64,000 bases of DNA from an uncultured Pirellula sp. (GTDB lineage Bacteria > Planctomycetota > Planctomycetia > Pirellulales > Pirellulaceae), in assembly GCA_903892355.1 (NCBI GenBank), contig CAITIE010000091.1:124001-188000 (forward strand). The letters are read 5' to 3'. The position numbers and the translations under genes were made by a program. The notes below the pieces were generated by a model. It did no database searches, was not told where the DNA came from, and was given only the letters and a program-made list of their open reading frames with translations. Shown here piece by piece: positions 48,879 through 58,364 of the stretch (positions are counted from its first letter, which is position 1; each line of letters begins with the position of its first letter).

Positions 48879-50066
48879 ATGACCATTCCTACCGATGATG
48901 CTCGTTGGACGAGCAGTTCGGAACGAATCCTTTCGTTTTCCAACCAACTTCTGCAGCGGACCATCGACGCATGGACTCGCCTCTTAATCGACCGTGCCGC
49001 GAACGCCCCCCTCGAGGCGACGAACGCCGCGATCGGCATGGTTTCTTGGCTGGAGCACCATGACAGGTTCGGTTTTCCCAGCGACGACTCATGGCGCTCG
49101 CTCAATCCAAACGATGATATCGGCGCGCTCCGATGGCTGCTCGAGCGATGCGAACAGCTCGCAACCATACAATCCACTCAGCCGGCAACGTTGGAATCGC
49201 CGGCGTTTGCATCCACATTCCCCAAAGCAACTCCTTCCATCAACAGGTCACCGTGGCGGGACTTGATCGAATCGATCCACCGCGCCATCGGACTTTTGAG
49301 CGCCCGCGACTCGTTCTCCGAAAGTGTCGAGCGTTCCGCGCGCCGCCAAGTCCATAACTTGGCCTATGGATTGACGCACGAGATCAACAATCCACTCGGC
49401 AATATTGTTGCTCGAGCCCAACAGTTGATTCGCGTCGTACCCACCGAATCGGATCGACGGTCGATGGCCACGGTCGTCGATCAAGCTATGCGGGCTCACG
49501 AAATGCTCGCCGAGGTGATGCGCGCTGTGCAACCAACGGACCTTCAACTCACAACGAACGATCTCGCCTCGCTCGTGCGAGCCCACGTCGAATCGATGCG
49601 AGCGCGGGCTCAAGAAGCAAAGCTTGAATGGTCGTTCCATGGACCAGACGATCCGATCTACGCCAACATCAATACCGATGCATTGACCGAGGTGTTGCGA
49701 TTGATCGGCCAAAATGCGATCGATGTTTGCCCTCCTCATGCGATGGTTGTCTGGGACTGCCGCACAGTTTTATCCAATCCATTTCATAGCAACACAGCCA
49801 CGAACAGAGGCTGGGTCTGCATCTCTATTCGCGACACTGGGCCAGGACTTTCGGCGTCTGCAGCTCGCCAAGCAACCGATCTGTTCTACAGTGGTCGCGA
49901 ATATGGCCGAGGACTCGGCGTCTCGCTGGCTGTTGTCCGTCGAATTATCGAATCCCACCACGGCCGCTTTCAAATGCGTGGTGAACCCCACGCAGGATGC
50001 ACCATCGAGATCCACTTACCCATCGCGGACTCCCCAGAGCCGAAACGCCCCCAAGTGCGACTGTAA
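48879..50066 (+). CDS. Soluble sensor histidine kinase
   Basis: The 395-residue protein has no membrane helix. Residues 10-145 are a helical sensory or regulatory region of unknown type, followed by the HisKA H box with His167 in LTHEINNPLGN, the N box (LIGQNAIDV), G1 (IRDTGPGLS) and G2 (GRGLGVSLAVVRR) of the HATPase domain. The FSYGREYGRGLG-type lid is seen as FYSGREYGRGLG. It should autophosphorylate and pass phosphate to a receiver; no receiver gene is adjacent. Its stop codon lies inside the first unit of a 12-bp tandem array (50061-50116). Confidence 0.92.
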   Translation: MTIPTDDARWTSSSERILSFSNQLLQRTIDAWTRLLIDRAANAPLEATNAAIGMVSWLEHHDRFGFPSDDSWRSLNPNDDIGALRWLLERCEQLATIQSTQPATLESPAFASTFPKATPSINRSPWRDLIESIHRAIGLLSARDSFSESVERSARRQVHNLAYGLTHEINNPLGNIVARAQQLIRVVPTESDRRSMATVVDQAMRAHEMLAEVMRAVQPTDLQLTTNDLASLVRAHVESMRARAQEAKLEWSFHGPDDPIYANINTDALTEVLRLIGQNAIDVCPPHAMVVWDCRTVLSNPFHSNTATNRGWVCISIRDTGPGLSASAARQATDLFYSGREYGRGLGVSLAVVRRIIESHHGRFQMRGEPHAGCTIEIHLPIADSPEPKRPQVRL

Positions 50067-50116
50067 TCGCGGCTGTAATCGCGGCTGTAATCGCGGCTGT
50101 GATCGCGGCTGTGATC
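50061..50116. repeat. 12-bp tandem array containing the kinase stop codon
   Basis: Units CTGTAATCGCGG (three copies) and CTGTGATCGCGG (one copy), then a partial fifth, start at 50061. The first unit includes the TAA stop (50064-50066), so in-frame TAA recurs every 12 bp before the variant TGA copies. Confidence 0.95.
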
Positions 50117-50254
50117 TAGAGTGCGATCGATGCGCTCGGTGTTTCCCATTCACATGCCACGCTAGAAGTCCATCCCGAATCGGTCTATACTCACGCTCCT
50201 ACCAAACATCGTCCTATCGCAATCCATCGGAACCAACGAGCCAAGTGAGCCATC

Positions 50255-50785
50255 ATGGAGCGGCAACCGCAATTGAATTTGGAGCAGTACATTCGCGCAA
50301 TCCCAGACTTCCCAAAGCCGGGAATCCTGTTTCGCGATATCACGCCAATGCTCGGCAACCCGGGAGTGTTTCGAGAAACCATCGCGCGCATGGCGGATTT
50401 GATTCGAGGTGAAAAAATCGATGCCTTGGTAGCCGCCGAAGCCCGCGGTTTCATTTTTGCCGCTCCCCTAGCAATCGAACTCGGTGCTGCGTTCGTGCCT
50501 GTCCGAAAACCTGGGAAACTCCCGTTCAACACGCATTCGTACTCCTACGACCTGGAGTACGGTAGCGACACCTTGGAAATGCATACCGATGCGCTTCAAC
50601 CGGGGCAACGCGTTTGGATCGTCGACGATCTACTCGCCACCGGCGGAACAGTAGGTGCCTGCTGCAAGCTGGTCGAGCATTACCAAGCACAAATCGCTGG
50701 ATGCCTGTTCTGCATCGAACTGGTCGGACTCGCGGGTCGCGAAAAGCTCACCTCATACCGGATCGAGTCCCTCCTGAAGTACTAA
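50255..50785 (+). CDS. apt: Adenine phosphoribosyltransferase
   Basis: Apt converts adenine and PRPP to AMP in purine salvage. At 176 residues it has the usual length. Signatures are [18 protein letters not shown] at the N-terminus, [22 protein letters not shown] with the flexible loop, and the PRPP motif [13 protein letters not shown] near 126-138. ATG 50255 directly precedes [13 protein letters not shown]. It stands as a separate gene after the histidine kinase; a 16-bp tandem array follows 22 bp after its stop. Confidence 0.96.
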   Translation: MERQPQLNLEQYIRAIPDFPKPGILFRDITPMLGNPGVFRETIARMADLIRGEKIDALVAAEARGFIFAAPLAIELGAAFVPVRKPGKLPFNTHSYSYDLEYGSDTLEMHTDALQPGQRVWIVDDLLATGGTVGACCKLVEHYQAQIAGCLFCIELVGLAGREKLTSYRIESLLKY

Positions 50786-50807
50786 CGTCGCATCTACGCA
50801 AACCCCA

Positions 50808-50855
50808 CTGCAGGCAAACTGTGCTGCAGGCAAACTGTGCTGCAGGCAAACTGCG
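50808..50855. repeat. 16-bp tandem array after apt
   Basis: Three 16-bp units CTGCAGGCAAACTGTG (the third ending CG) occupy 50808-50855, beginning 22 bp after the apt stop. The remaining bases to 51054 show nothing recognisable. Confidence 0.93.
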
Positions 50856-51054
50856 ATGAGTGAAATTACTCTGCTCAGGATGCAGGGCTTGTCGATTGTT
50901 TTCTGAGATCGCGTCGGCGGCAACTGGAAAAGCGGGGCCAGCGCAAGCATAATTTGGCTAATGTCCTGATCACAACTTGAGTCGTACAGCAAGGCACGGG
51001 ACATCTCGATCGAAGGCAGGCTGTGTTTCGCGATGCGGTGCTGCAGGAGTAGGC

Positions 51055-51840
51055 ATGTTTTACTGGATCTATGATATTCCATCACCGCAGTTGGCGGTGA
51101 TGATCACGGCTGTCTTCGTCAGCTTCAGCTGGGTCGGTGCGGTTTTCCTTCGACCGATACTGCGAGCGTTTCTGAAGCGTCGTGCCGACATCAACGATTT
51201 GGTCGGGTACATGCTCTCGTGCTTCGGCGTTTTCTACGGGTTGCTTTTGGGGCTGCTCGCTGTTGCGGCATACCAAAACTACACGAGCGTTGAGACCGTT
51301 GTCTCCAAAGAAGCAGCAACCCTGTCGGCCCTCATCCAAGACATCAAATCCTATCCGGAACCGGAGCGTCAGAATCTGATTTGGTTGCTGCGCGACTACA
51401 CCCGGTATGTCGTTAAATACGCATGGCCTCTCCAACGCCGTGGAATTGTTCCAGAAGAAGGCAACACTCGGATGCTTGCCATCCATGAACGACTGGCCGA
51501 ATTTGAACCGAAGACAAAAGGCCAAGAGATCATTCACGCGGAGGCATTGCGGCAATTCAATAACTACCTCGAAGCGCGTCGACTGCGCGTCTTTTCGGTG
51601 ACAACGTCCATTCCCGCGGTGATGTGGATTGTAGTCCTCGTCGGTGCACTCATGAACATCGCGCTCGTGTGGCTCTTCGACATGAAACTGGTCAGCCACA
51701 TGTTCCTCGGCGGTTTCCTGGCCGCCTTCATGGGTTTGATGATCTTCTTGATCGCCTCGCTGGACAACCCATTTCGAGGCGAGATCAGCATCTCTTCCCA
51801 ACCGTTCGAAGAGATCCACAAAAGCCTGATGGAAGAGTAG
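51055..51840 (+). CDS. DUF4239 family (bestrophin-like) membrane protein
   Basis: The 261-residue protein has two hydrophobic helices near the N-terminus (about 12-35 and 55-75), a long cytoplasmic or periplasmic helical region (80-175, with SVETVVSKEAATLSALIQDI) and two helices at 185-205 and 212-232. This arrangement, with NYTSVETVVSKEA and a SLDNPFRGEISIS tail, is that of DUF4239 proteins. Function is not established. ATG 51055 (MFYWIYDIP) is chosen; the frame is open to 50977. It lies 54 bp before the binding lipoprotein and may be cotranscribed with it. Confidence 0.8.
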   Translation: MFYWIYDIPSPQLAVMITAVFVSFSWVGAVFLRPILRAFLKRRADINDLVGYMLSCFGVFYGLLLGLLAVAAYQNYTSVETVVSKEAATLSALIQDIKSYPEPERQNLIWLLRDYTRYVVKYAWPLQRRGIVPEEGNTRMLAIHERLAEFEPKTKGQEIIHAEALRQFNNYLEARRLRVFSVTTSIPAVMWIVVLVGALMNIALVWLFDMKLVSHMFLGGFLAAFMGLMIFLIASLDNPFRGEISISSQPFEEIHKSLMEE

Positions 51841-51894
51841 CCCGCCCCCCTCGGCCTACCAATGCTTCGGCCTCCCAATTCAATGATTGCTACT

Positions 51895-53259
51895 ATGAAC
51901 CGATTTCCTGTCCCGTTCACCCGATCGTACGCCTCATCGTTGACGCCAACGCGTCGATGCCAGCGGACACGCGGGCACGCAGCGCTGTGTTGGTTGCTTT
52001 CGTTTCCCTTGCTGTTGGTATTCGCTGGTTGCAACAAACCGAACTTTGCGTGGATTGAATCCCTCAAGAAAAAAGCGGGTCCCGAACCGATCCGTGTAGG
52101 GGTCTTGCACTCGCAAACAGGAACGATGGCCATCAGCGAGACACCGCTGCGCCACGCGGAAATACTTGCGATCGAGGAGATCAACAATGCGGGTGGAGTC
52201 CTCGGGCGACAATTGGAACCCGTCGTCAAAGACGGTCACTCCCGCCAAGACCATTTCCAATTGCGATCGACCGATTTGATCAAAAAGCATGACGTGGCTG
52301 TTGTGTTCGGCTGCTGGACATCGGCCGATAGGAAAGCGGTCCTACCGATCTTCGAGCAATCGAACAAACTCCTTTTTTATCCGTTGCAGTACGAAGGAAA
52401 TGAATCGTCTCGTAACGTTTTCTATTCCGGAAGCACTCCCAACCAGCAGATCCTTCCTGCGATCGATTGGTTTTTATCGAAGGAGGGCGGCAACAAGAAA
52501 AAGATCTTTCTGCTCGGTAGCGATTACGTTTACCCACGCACCGCGAACTACATCGTGAAAAAGTATCTCGGAACCAAATCCATGAACGCCGCGGGAGAGA
52601 TCTATGTTCCATTGGGACATCGCGACTTTGGATCGGTGATCGACCAAATCCTCGAAGCCCAACCCGATTTGATTTTGAGCACGATCAACGGGGACAGCAA
52701 CATTCACTTCTACCGAAACCTTCACGAACGAGGAATCACCGCGTCGCAGTTGCCAGTCGTCGCTACGAGTGTTGGCGAAGGGGAATTGCGGGTCTTGCCA
52801 CCGGAAATCACGACGGGGCACTATGCCGTATGGAGCTACTTCCAGTCGGTCGAATCCGCTGCGAATCAAAAGTTTGTGCAGTCGTATAAAAGGGAGTTCG
52901 GGCACGATCGCGTGCTCGACGATCCGATGGAGGCGGCGTACGCCCAAGTCTATTTATGGAAGCAAGCGGTTGAGAAGGCGGGCACCACCGACACCGATGC
53001 CGTTCGCAAGGTACTCGAGGCGGGCATGGAATTAGATGCACCCGGAGGACGGGGTCGAATGGATGGAAAAACCCATCATATGCACAAGCGATTCCGGTTG
53101 GGGAAAATCCGAGGAGATCGTCAGTTTGACATTGTCTACGAGTCTGCGGATACGATCGCCCCGGAACCCTACCCCGAGTTCGCTTTCCCAGGATGGAGTT
53201 GCGATTGGACTCGCGGCGGCATGAAAAAAGGCCCCGCGGTCGGTGTTATCGGGCAGTAG
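51895..53259 (+). CDS. UrtA-like ABC transporter substrate-binding lipoprotein, orphan
   Basis: About 454 residues from ATG 51895 (ATGs at 51862 and 51883 are also in frame). A lipobox LLVFAGC places the lipidated cysteine about 46 residues from this start, an unusually long and Arg-rich lead. The binding domain matches the urea/amide type: IRVGVLHSQTGTMAISETPL, HAEILAIEEINNAGG, GCWTSADRKAVLPIFE, LFYPLQYEG, NVFYSGSTPNQQ, LLGSDYVYPRTAN and THHMHKRFRLG near the end. UrtA usually lies in urtABCDE; no permease or ATPase gene is present here, so it may serve an unlinked transporter or act as a sensor. The stop lies in a 21-bp tandem array. Confidence 0.85.
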   Translation: MNRFPVPFTRSYASSLTPTRRCQRTRGHAALCWLLSFPLLLVFAGCNKPNFAWIESLKKKAGPEPIRVGVLHSQTGTMAISETPLRHAEILAIEEINNAGGVLGRQLEPVVKDGHSRQDHFQLRSTDLIKKHDVAVVFGCWTSADRKAVLPIFEQSNKLLFYPLQYEGNESSRNVFYSGSTPNQQILPAIDWFLSKEGGNKKKIFLLGSDYVYPRTANYIVKKYLGTKSMNAAGEIYVPLGHRDFGSVIDQILEAQPDLILSTINGDSNIHFYRNLHERGITASQLPVVATSVGEGELRVLPPEITTGHYAVWSYFQSVESAANQKFVQSYKREFGHDRVLDDPMEAAYAQVYLWKQAVEKAGTTDTDAVRKVLEAGMELDAPGGRGRMDGKTHHMHKRFRLGKIRGDRQFDIVYESADTIAPEPYPEFAFPGWSCDWTRGGMKKGPAVGVIGQ

Positions 53260-53306
53260 CAACACGTCATCGGGCACTAGCAACACGTCATCGGGCACTA
53301 GCAACG
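53247..53306. repeat. 21-bp tandem array containing the UrtA-like gene stop codon
   Basis: Units of 21 bp (T/CATCGGGCA-TAGCAACACGT) at 53247-53267 and 53268-53288, with a third truncated at 53306. The first contains the TAG stop (53257-53259). The rest of the gap to 53528 shows nothing recognisable. Confidence 0.92.
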
Positions 53307-53528
53307 AGGTCCAGTCCGTTGCTGCGAAACCACCATCACGCATCGCCGTGAGCGACTTTGGCATAAGCCGATGAAGGATCCCTCGTTTCACTCTTGACGA
53401 GAGTACCCGTGGGGCAGGCCGCGTGGTATGTTAGTGGTTTGGTGCATTAATGCCCGTGCTTCTTCTTCCGTTTTACCAACTTGATTTTCCAACGCGAACC
53501 CACTCTCTTGAAAGAAAGAACTCCGCCG

Positions 53529-54398
53529 ATGCCGATGTTCGAAAGTTGTCGATTTGCAGCAAGATTATTTCCGTCAATGGGCCAGTTGTTGTCTGGGGAC
53601 CTGAGCTCGCCGAAACTGTTAGCAATAGCTGGTGGTTTGCTCAGTGCCGCCGCAGCGATCGTACCGGCCCAAGCTCAGGAATATCTCAACGGCATCGAGT
53701 GGAAGGCACCCGCGTTGGTGACTCCTGGCAAGACCAACGATGCTGCTCCGTCGGATGCTGTTATCCTGTTCGATGGCAAGGACTTTTCCCATTGGAAAGG
53801 AGCGGGTGCGTGGAAGATCGAAGATGGTGCGATGGTCGCAGGACGGGGTTCGATCACGAGCGTCGACGAGTTTGGCGATTGCCAAGTCCATATCGAATGG
53901 TCGGCAGCAACGCCACCCAAGGGTAACGGCCAAGGTCGTAGCAACAGCGGTGTCTTTTTAATGGGCATCTACGAATTGCAAGTGCTCGACTCGTTTGAGA
54001 ACCCGACGTATTTCGACGGCCAAGCTGGCTCGATCTACAAACAGACGCCACCGATGGCGAATGCGATGCGCAAACCGGGCGACTGGAATACGTACGATAT
54101 CTTCTGGACTGCACCTCGATTCAACGCAGACAACTCCCTCAAGTCACCGGCATACATCACCGTCATGCACAATGGAGTGCTCATTCAGAATCACTTTGAA
54201 CTCAAAGGTGACACGCCGTTCAACCGCCCCCCCAAATACAACAAGCACGGCGAAAAAGGGCCGCTCTCACTGCAAGACCACGGGGACCCAGTGCGGTTCC
54301 GTAACATTTGGGTGCGACCGATTGTTCCGGCAGAGGGCAAGCAAGCCCGCAAACCGTTCTTGCGAAATGGGGACAAGGAAACCCCTATCGAAAACTAG
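53529..54398 (+). CDS. Exported DUF1080 (3-keto-disaccharide hydrolase-like) protein
   Basis: About 289 residues. After an N-terminal segment with a hydrophobic stretch ending in PAQAQE (likely signal peptide), the DUF1080 concanavalin-like domain covers 65-285: VILFDGKDFSHWKG, WKIEDGAMVAGRGSI, DCQVHIEWSA, SNSGVFLMGIYELQVLDS, GSIYKQTPP, GDWNTYDIFWTAPRF, HGPLSLQDHG-like GPLSLQDHGDPVRFRNIWVRP. DUF1080 proteins are very abundant in planctomycetes, and some cleave 3-keto-glycosides. It is presumably periplasmic. ATG 53529 follows ATG-like options upstream (53481). It stands alone, convergent with the transglutaminase gene. Confidence 0.88.
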   Translation: MPMFESCRFAARLFPSMGQLLSGDLSSPKLLAIAGGLLSAAAAIVPAQAQEYLNGIEWKAPALVTPGKTNDAAPSDAVILFDGKDFSHWKGAGAWKIEDGAMVAGRGSITSVDEFGDCQVHIEWSAATPPKGNGQGRSNSGVFLMGIYELQVLDSFENPTYFDGQAGSIYKQTPPMANAMRKPGDWNTYDIFWTAPRFNADNSLKSPAYITVMHNGVLIQNHFELKGDTPFNRPPKYNKHGEKGPLSLQDHGDPVRFRNIWVRPIVPAEGKQARKPFLRNGDKETPIEN

Positions 54399-54433
54399 CA
54401 ACGCTCGGCAAGTAACCGTTAGCGAAAATGAAA

Positions 54434-55528
54434 TCAGTTGGGGATTCTTCCACTTCGAGCCGCTTCGGCTTGAAGGGCCTCAATCTCTTGCTTGAGCGGC
54501 CCCATATCGAGAACCGGTTCGACACTCGGCTCGCGTGGACCAGCTGCTCGCTGGCGGCAGGTGAAGTATTCGCTGACATAGTGCTGCATCGCGTTCTTTT
54601 CGGGGACTTTGAAACGGTCCCCTTTTTGCAAAATCGGGCGGTAGTCGTGCATTTGCCCGAACTGCCGATCGCCGGCGACTTGGCAAGGAAACCAATACCC
54701 TTTGCCTTCGTCATCCTCTAGATAAAACTCCGGGTAGCAGTGCTCAGGGATCCAAACACAACGCGCCGGGATCCCACTCGCGCGGCAAATCGCGACAAAG
54801 ATGCCCGTCATCTCTTCGCAGTCCCCCTTTTTGTCCTTCATCGCTTCCCGTGTATTGCGGATCGGGCCATTGCGATACTCGATGTTGGTTCGGACCCAAT
54901 CGTAGATGCGCTCCACGTGGGACCACGCATTCGGAGGTGAGCTCGCGAGAATATTCTTGGCAATACGTTTGATATCCGATGCATTGGCATCGATCATGGG
55001 ACTATTTCCCATGTACCAGTTCAAGTCCTTTTTGAGTTTCTTTGGGATCACAAAGATCGTCGGATCTCCTGGTGGATTGATAAACGATTTTTCGATCTCG
55101 ACTTCGAAGATAATGTCCAGTTCACCACCAGGCTGCATCCCTGGAATGCTCATCACCAATTGACGCGCGGTGGGTGGAGCATTGGCGGGTAAATCGCGAA
55201 ACTGCCAAGCTGCATTGGCGGGTATCCATGAGTTTTTGATCGTCACACGTTGCTCGGGCCAATCGGTTGGAAATGCGATCGTCGCAAGCATATCCGTGCA
55301 GTAGTTGTCGTTGGCTTGAAACCTCATCCCAAATTGCATATCGAGGGAACGAGGTGCCATGAATTGGATTCCTTTATCTCCACTGTTCGAGACTTCTTCG
55401 GTCGAGTTTCCTGCTGACGCTTCTCTCTGGTCGTTTTCGGGTTCTTGAGCATTGGTGATGGATGCAGCGTTAACCAATACAAAAACCGTCGCCATCGCAA
55501 CAAAAACGATCCGAGAACATCGCGACAT
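54434..55528 (-). CDS. Exported transglutaminase-like protein
   Basis: The 364-residue protein starts with a signal peptide (residues 1-28, ending ITNAQ). An N-terminal beta domain (about 50-185) is followed by a transglutaminase-like domain with YDWVRTNIEYRNG, the catalytic cysteine in KKGDCEEMTGIFVAICRASGIPA, the histidine in PEHCYPEFYLED and the aspartate in that same segment. The family covers bacterial peptidases and peptidoglycan-acting enzymes; the role here is open. ATG 55528 (MSRCSRIVF) is chosen; the frame is open to 55795 without domain support. Confidence 0.85.
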   Translation of the reverse strand: MSRCSRIVFVAMATVFVLVNAASITNAQEPENDQREASAGNSTEEVSNSGDKGIQFMAPRSLDMQFGMRFQANDNYCTDMLATIAFPTDWPEQRVTIKNSWIPANAAWQFRDLPANAPPTARQLVMSIPGMQPGGELDIIFEVEIEKSFINPPGDPTIFVIPKKLKKDLNWYMGNSPMIDANASDIKRIAKNILASSPPNAWSHVERIYDWVRTNIEYRNGPIRNTREAMKDKKGDCEEMTGIFVAICRASGIPARCVWIPEHCYPEFYLEDDEGKGYWFPCQVAGDRQFGQMHDYRPILQKGDRFKVPEKNAMQHYVSEYFTCRQRAAGPREPSVEPVLDMGPLKQEIEALQAEAARSGRIPN

Positions 55529-56147
55529 GAGAACGTTTCTTCCTAGGGGGTGCCTTTCGTTTTGACGCCGTGGTTGCAATGGGGCCTTTGGGGATCTTGG
55601 TATCTGGATCATCATGATGCGAGGTCGGATCAAGGTTGTGAAAAAGCGGAACCGAATCAAATTGGGTGGACCGAAACAGTTTTCAGGAACGATAGCCTCT
55701 ATCCCTAGTTTGTTTGTTAGATTTTGGAAATGCAGATTCCCGCTGGTGGAATCTCTGGTTTTTCGGAAATTATCGGCGGTTGCCCAAGGTTCCAAACGTG
55801 TTCACCGACCAGTTCTAACGAATCTGACGGATGCACAGGGGGCGGGAACGGGGATGTTGGTTGGGCTAGCGGAGTCTTGATGGGCTGCCGGAAAGCTTCT
55901 ACTCTCATCGAAACAACAGAACGAAGGGAGTCGAATTGATTACAATTGGCCGTTCCGAAGGGGCAAGGCGATGGTGCTGGTACGTTATCATCGATTGTTT
56001 ATTGCTCAGACCGAACTGGCGATAAGCGTTTTGGTGAAACAGGGATCGTCGAGGCGGACCTTCGCAATAGATTTCCAAATTTGATTCTTCGCCTTGAAAC
56101 GGATTGGGACAATCCCCACAGGGCCCGTTACTTTAGAAAGGCTGGCC
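55529..56147. other. Divergent intergenic region with little content
   Basis: The 619-bp gap between the transglutaminase (minus) and the M28 peptidase (plus) has no frame with family similarity. A perfect 7-bp hairpin AGATTCC/GGAATCT with 7-nt loop lies at 55734-55754, followed by a weak T run. The M28 frame is open back to 56094. No promoter is convincing. Confidence 0.55.
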
Positions 56148-57689
56148 ATGCCTCGCGGATCATCGCAGACCGATTGTGTTCATATTTCAAAATGCAACTG
56201 GAGAGGTTTTGGAGTCGGTGCTGCACGGATTGGCGGACAGCGAGTACTCGATGCAACGGGCTTGGCGTCGACGCGGTTATCTGCAGGAGTCGCACTGGCA
56301 ATTGCATTCTCGCTTTCGGCCTGCGGTTGGGCTCAGTTGGAGGGAGATAAACTTCCGGTGCCAAAAGGGGCGGAGCAGATCACCGAGTCTCGAGTTGCCG
56401 CGACGATCTCGTTCCTGGCCAGCGACGAGCTTGGGGGCCGCGGGACTGGAACCCCCGAGTTCAACATTGCGGCAGCCTATGTCGCTTCCCGTTTTCGCGC
56501 TGCAGGACTCGAGGGTGGAGGAGCCGACGGAAGCTTCTATCATGAGACGGTAACAGGCCAAGTCCGCACGCCATCGCAGGTGGTCATGGAATCCAAGGAC
56601 AAGGTTCCTGTTGCAAACGGAGGACTGTTGGCCGCCGTGGCTGAGACTGTCGAATTCGAGGGGGCGACTTCGACGGTGACGCTGGATGGGATCAAGGATC
56701 AAGCGTCCGTGCCAGCGACGATCGGACCGGTGGTTCGAGGTTCGTTCGTGACAACCGCGAAAGGTTCACGAGCCCTCTCTCAATTGTCCCGCATCACAAC
56801 ATTGCTATCCGCGGCGGGAGTCAAAATTCTGTTGCTCGATGCAGATGCAGATAGCGAGTGGATAAAGCAAGGGGAATTATCGCGTGCCAAGCCACGGTTG
56901 GAGTCGAGCAATCGGTTCTCCATACCTGTCGTTTTGGTGGCCCCGACGACACAACTTCCAGAAGCAGTTCGCATTGTGATCCCTCCATTGATCCGTGAAG
57001 AGCAAACCATGCGCAATGTGATTGGAGTTCTGCGAGGCAGCGATCCGCAACGGAACAATGAGGCAATTCTTTTCAGCGCTCACTTGGATCATTTGGGGAG
57101 CAATCCAAAAATGGAAGGGGACAACATCTACAACGGCGCAGATGATGATGCCTCCGGGGTAACGGCCGTGGTGACATTGGCCGATGCATTTGCGGCGATG
57201 AGTGAGCGGCCCAAGCGTTCCCTGGTTTTTATGGCATTTTGGGGAGAGGAATCGGGTTTGTTAGGATCCAAGCAGTTCGTGGCTACTCCATCGTGGCCAC
57301 TCGAAAAGATCGTCGCTAACGTCAACATTGAAATGATTGGCCGGCCTGAAGGTGGTGCGCGAGGAAAAATCTGGATGACCGGTTGGCAAGAGTCGAACCT
57401 GGGAGTCTTAATGAATGATTCGTCGAAGCGATGGGGAGTCGATATCTTTGAACATCCGAAATTCAGTTCGATGCTTTATCGAGCGAGCGATAACTGGTCG
57501 TTTGTCGAGAAGGGAGTGGTGGCCCACAGTTTCTCGGCAGGCTCTCTGCACGAGGATTACCATCAAGTCGACGATGAATGGGATCGGTTGGAGATCCCAC
57601 ACATGACTTCGGTAATTCGGGGTCTCATGCTGGGATCGCTGCCGTTGATCGACGGATCGGCTACGCCGGCGCAATCCGCATCGAAGTAA
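56148..57689 (+). CDS. M28 family zinc metallopeptidase
   Basis: About 513 residues. A hydrophobic stretch near the N-terminus (AGVALAIAFSLSACGWA) reads as a signal peptide with a lipobox-like SAC. The M28 zinc-peptidase domain (about 310-500) has SAHLDHLG (zinc His), NGADDDASGV (bridging Asp), GEESGLLGS (catalytic and zinc Glu), NIEMIG (Glu where Asp is usual) and LHEDYHQVDDE (zinc His). A PA-type insert precedes it (about 130-260). It is probably a periplasmic or lipid-anchored aminopeptidase. ATG 56148 (MPRGSSQ) is chosen over the longer frame. It is followed by the DJ-1/PfpI gene after 55 bp. Confidence 0.88.
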   Translation: MPRGSSQTDCVHISKCNWRGFGVGAARIGGQRVLDATGLASTRLSAGVALAIAFSLSACGWAQLEGDKLPVPKGAEQITESRVAATISFLASDELGGRGTGTPEFNIAAAYVASRFRAAGLEGGGADGSFYHETVTGQVRTPSQVVMESKDKVPVANGGLLAAVAETVEFEGATSTVTLDGIKDQASVPATIGPVVRGSFVTTAKGSRALSQLSRITTLLSAAGVKILLLDADADSEWIKQGELSRAKPRLESSNRFSIPVVLVAPTTQLPEAVRIVIPPLIREEQTMRNVIGVLRGSDPQRNNEAILFSAHLDHLGSNPKMEGDNIYNGADDDASGVTAVVTLADAFAAMSERPKRSLVFMAFWGEESGLLGSKQFVATPSWPLEKIVANVNIEMIGRPEGGARGKIWMTGWQESNLGVLMNDSSKRWGVDIFEHPKFSSMLYRASDNWSFVEKGVVAHSFSAGSLHEDYHQVDDEWDRLEIPHMTSVIRGLMLGSLPLIDGSATPAQSASK

Positions 57690-57744
57690 CCTCTATTGAA
57701 TCAATACATCAGTAATTCAGAATACCAGGAAAGAGTTCGAGTCC

Positions 57745-58332
57745 ATGTCTGCAAAGCGAATCTTGTTTGTGGTGGGGGATTTTGTCGAGGATTACGAGAT
57801 CATGGTTCCCTATCAGATGCTGTTGATGGTCGGGCACCATTGCGATTGCGTTTGCCCCGGCAAAAAAGGTGGAGACTATGTCACTACGGCGATCCATGAC
57901 TTCGATGGATACCAGACCTATAGCGAAAAGCCAGGGCATCGTTTCACGCTCAACGCGGACTTTGATACGATCGAGCCTAGTTCTTACGACGCGTTGGTGT
58001 TGCCAGGAGGTCGTGCGCCGGAGTACTTGCGGTTGAATCCACGAGTGCTGGAGATCGTTCAGCATTTCGCGCACAGCAATAAGCCGATTGCGGCGATCTG
58101 CCACGGTCCACAAATTCTGGCTGCAGCGGGCGTGCTCACGGGCCGCGAGTGCAGTTGCTATCCCGCGGTCCAGTATGAAGTCACGCTCGGCGGAGGGACA
58201 TACCAAGCTCCCAGCGCGGGCTTTGATTCGGCGCACACGCAAGGGAATCTAGTAACGGCACCCGCTTGGCCCGCTCATCCAGCATGGATCCGCGCGTTCC
58301 TACAACTGTTGGGGACCCGTATCGAAGCGTAG
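57745..58332 (+). CDS. DJ-1/PfpI family protein
   Basis: The 195-residue protein has the class I glutamine amidotransferase-like fold: [21 protein letters not shown] with the conserved Glu15, [15 protein letters not shown], the nucleophile elbow [10 protein letters not shown] with Cys119 and His120, and [10 protein letters not shown]. The family includes chaperones, glyoxalases and proteases, so the activity is not decided. It lies 55 bp after the M28 peptidase on the same strand and may be cotranscribed; it converges on the SdrD-like gene. Confidence 0.92.
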   Translation: MSAKRILFVVGDFVEDYEIMVPYQMLLMVGHHCDCVCPGKKGGDYVTTAIHDFDGYQTYSEKPGHRFTLNADFDTIEPSSYDALVLPGGRAPEYLRLNPRVLEIVQHFAHSNKPIAAICHGPQILAAAGVLTGRECSCYPAVQYEVTLGGGTYQAPSAGFDSAHTQGNLVTAPAWPAHPAWIRAFLQLLGTRIEA

Positions 58333-58364
58333 CTCTTACGGGGAGTCGGCTAGTTGTAGTTAGT

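Noticed and set aside
55614-55880. An 88-residue plus-strand frame in the gap before the M28 peptidase
   Set aside because: No family features, no ribosome binding site, and a competing antisense frame of equal quality; probably chance.
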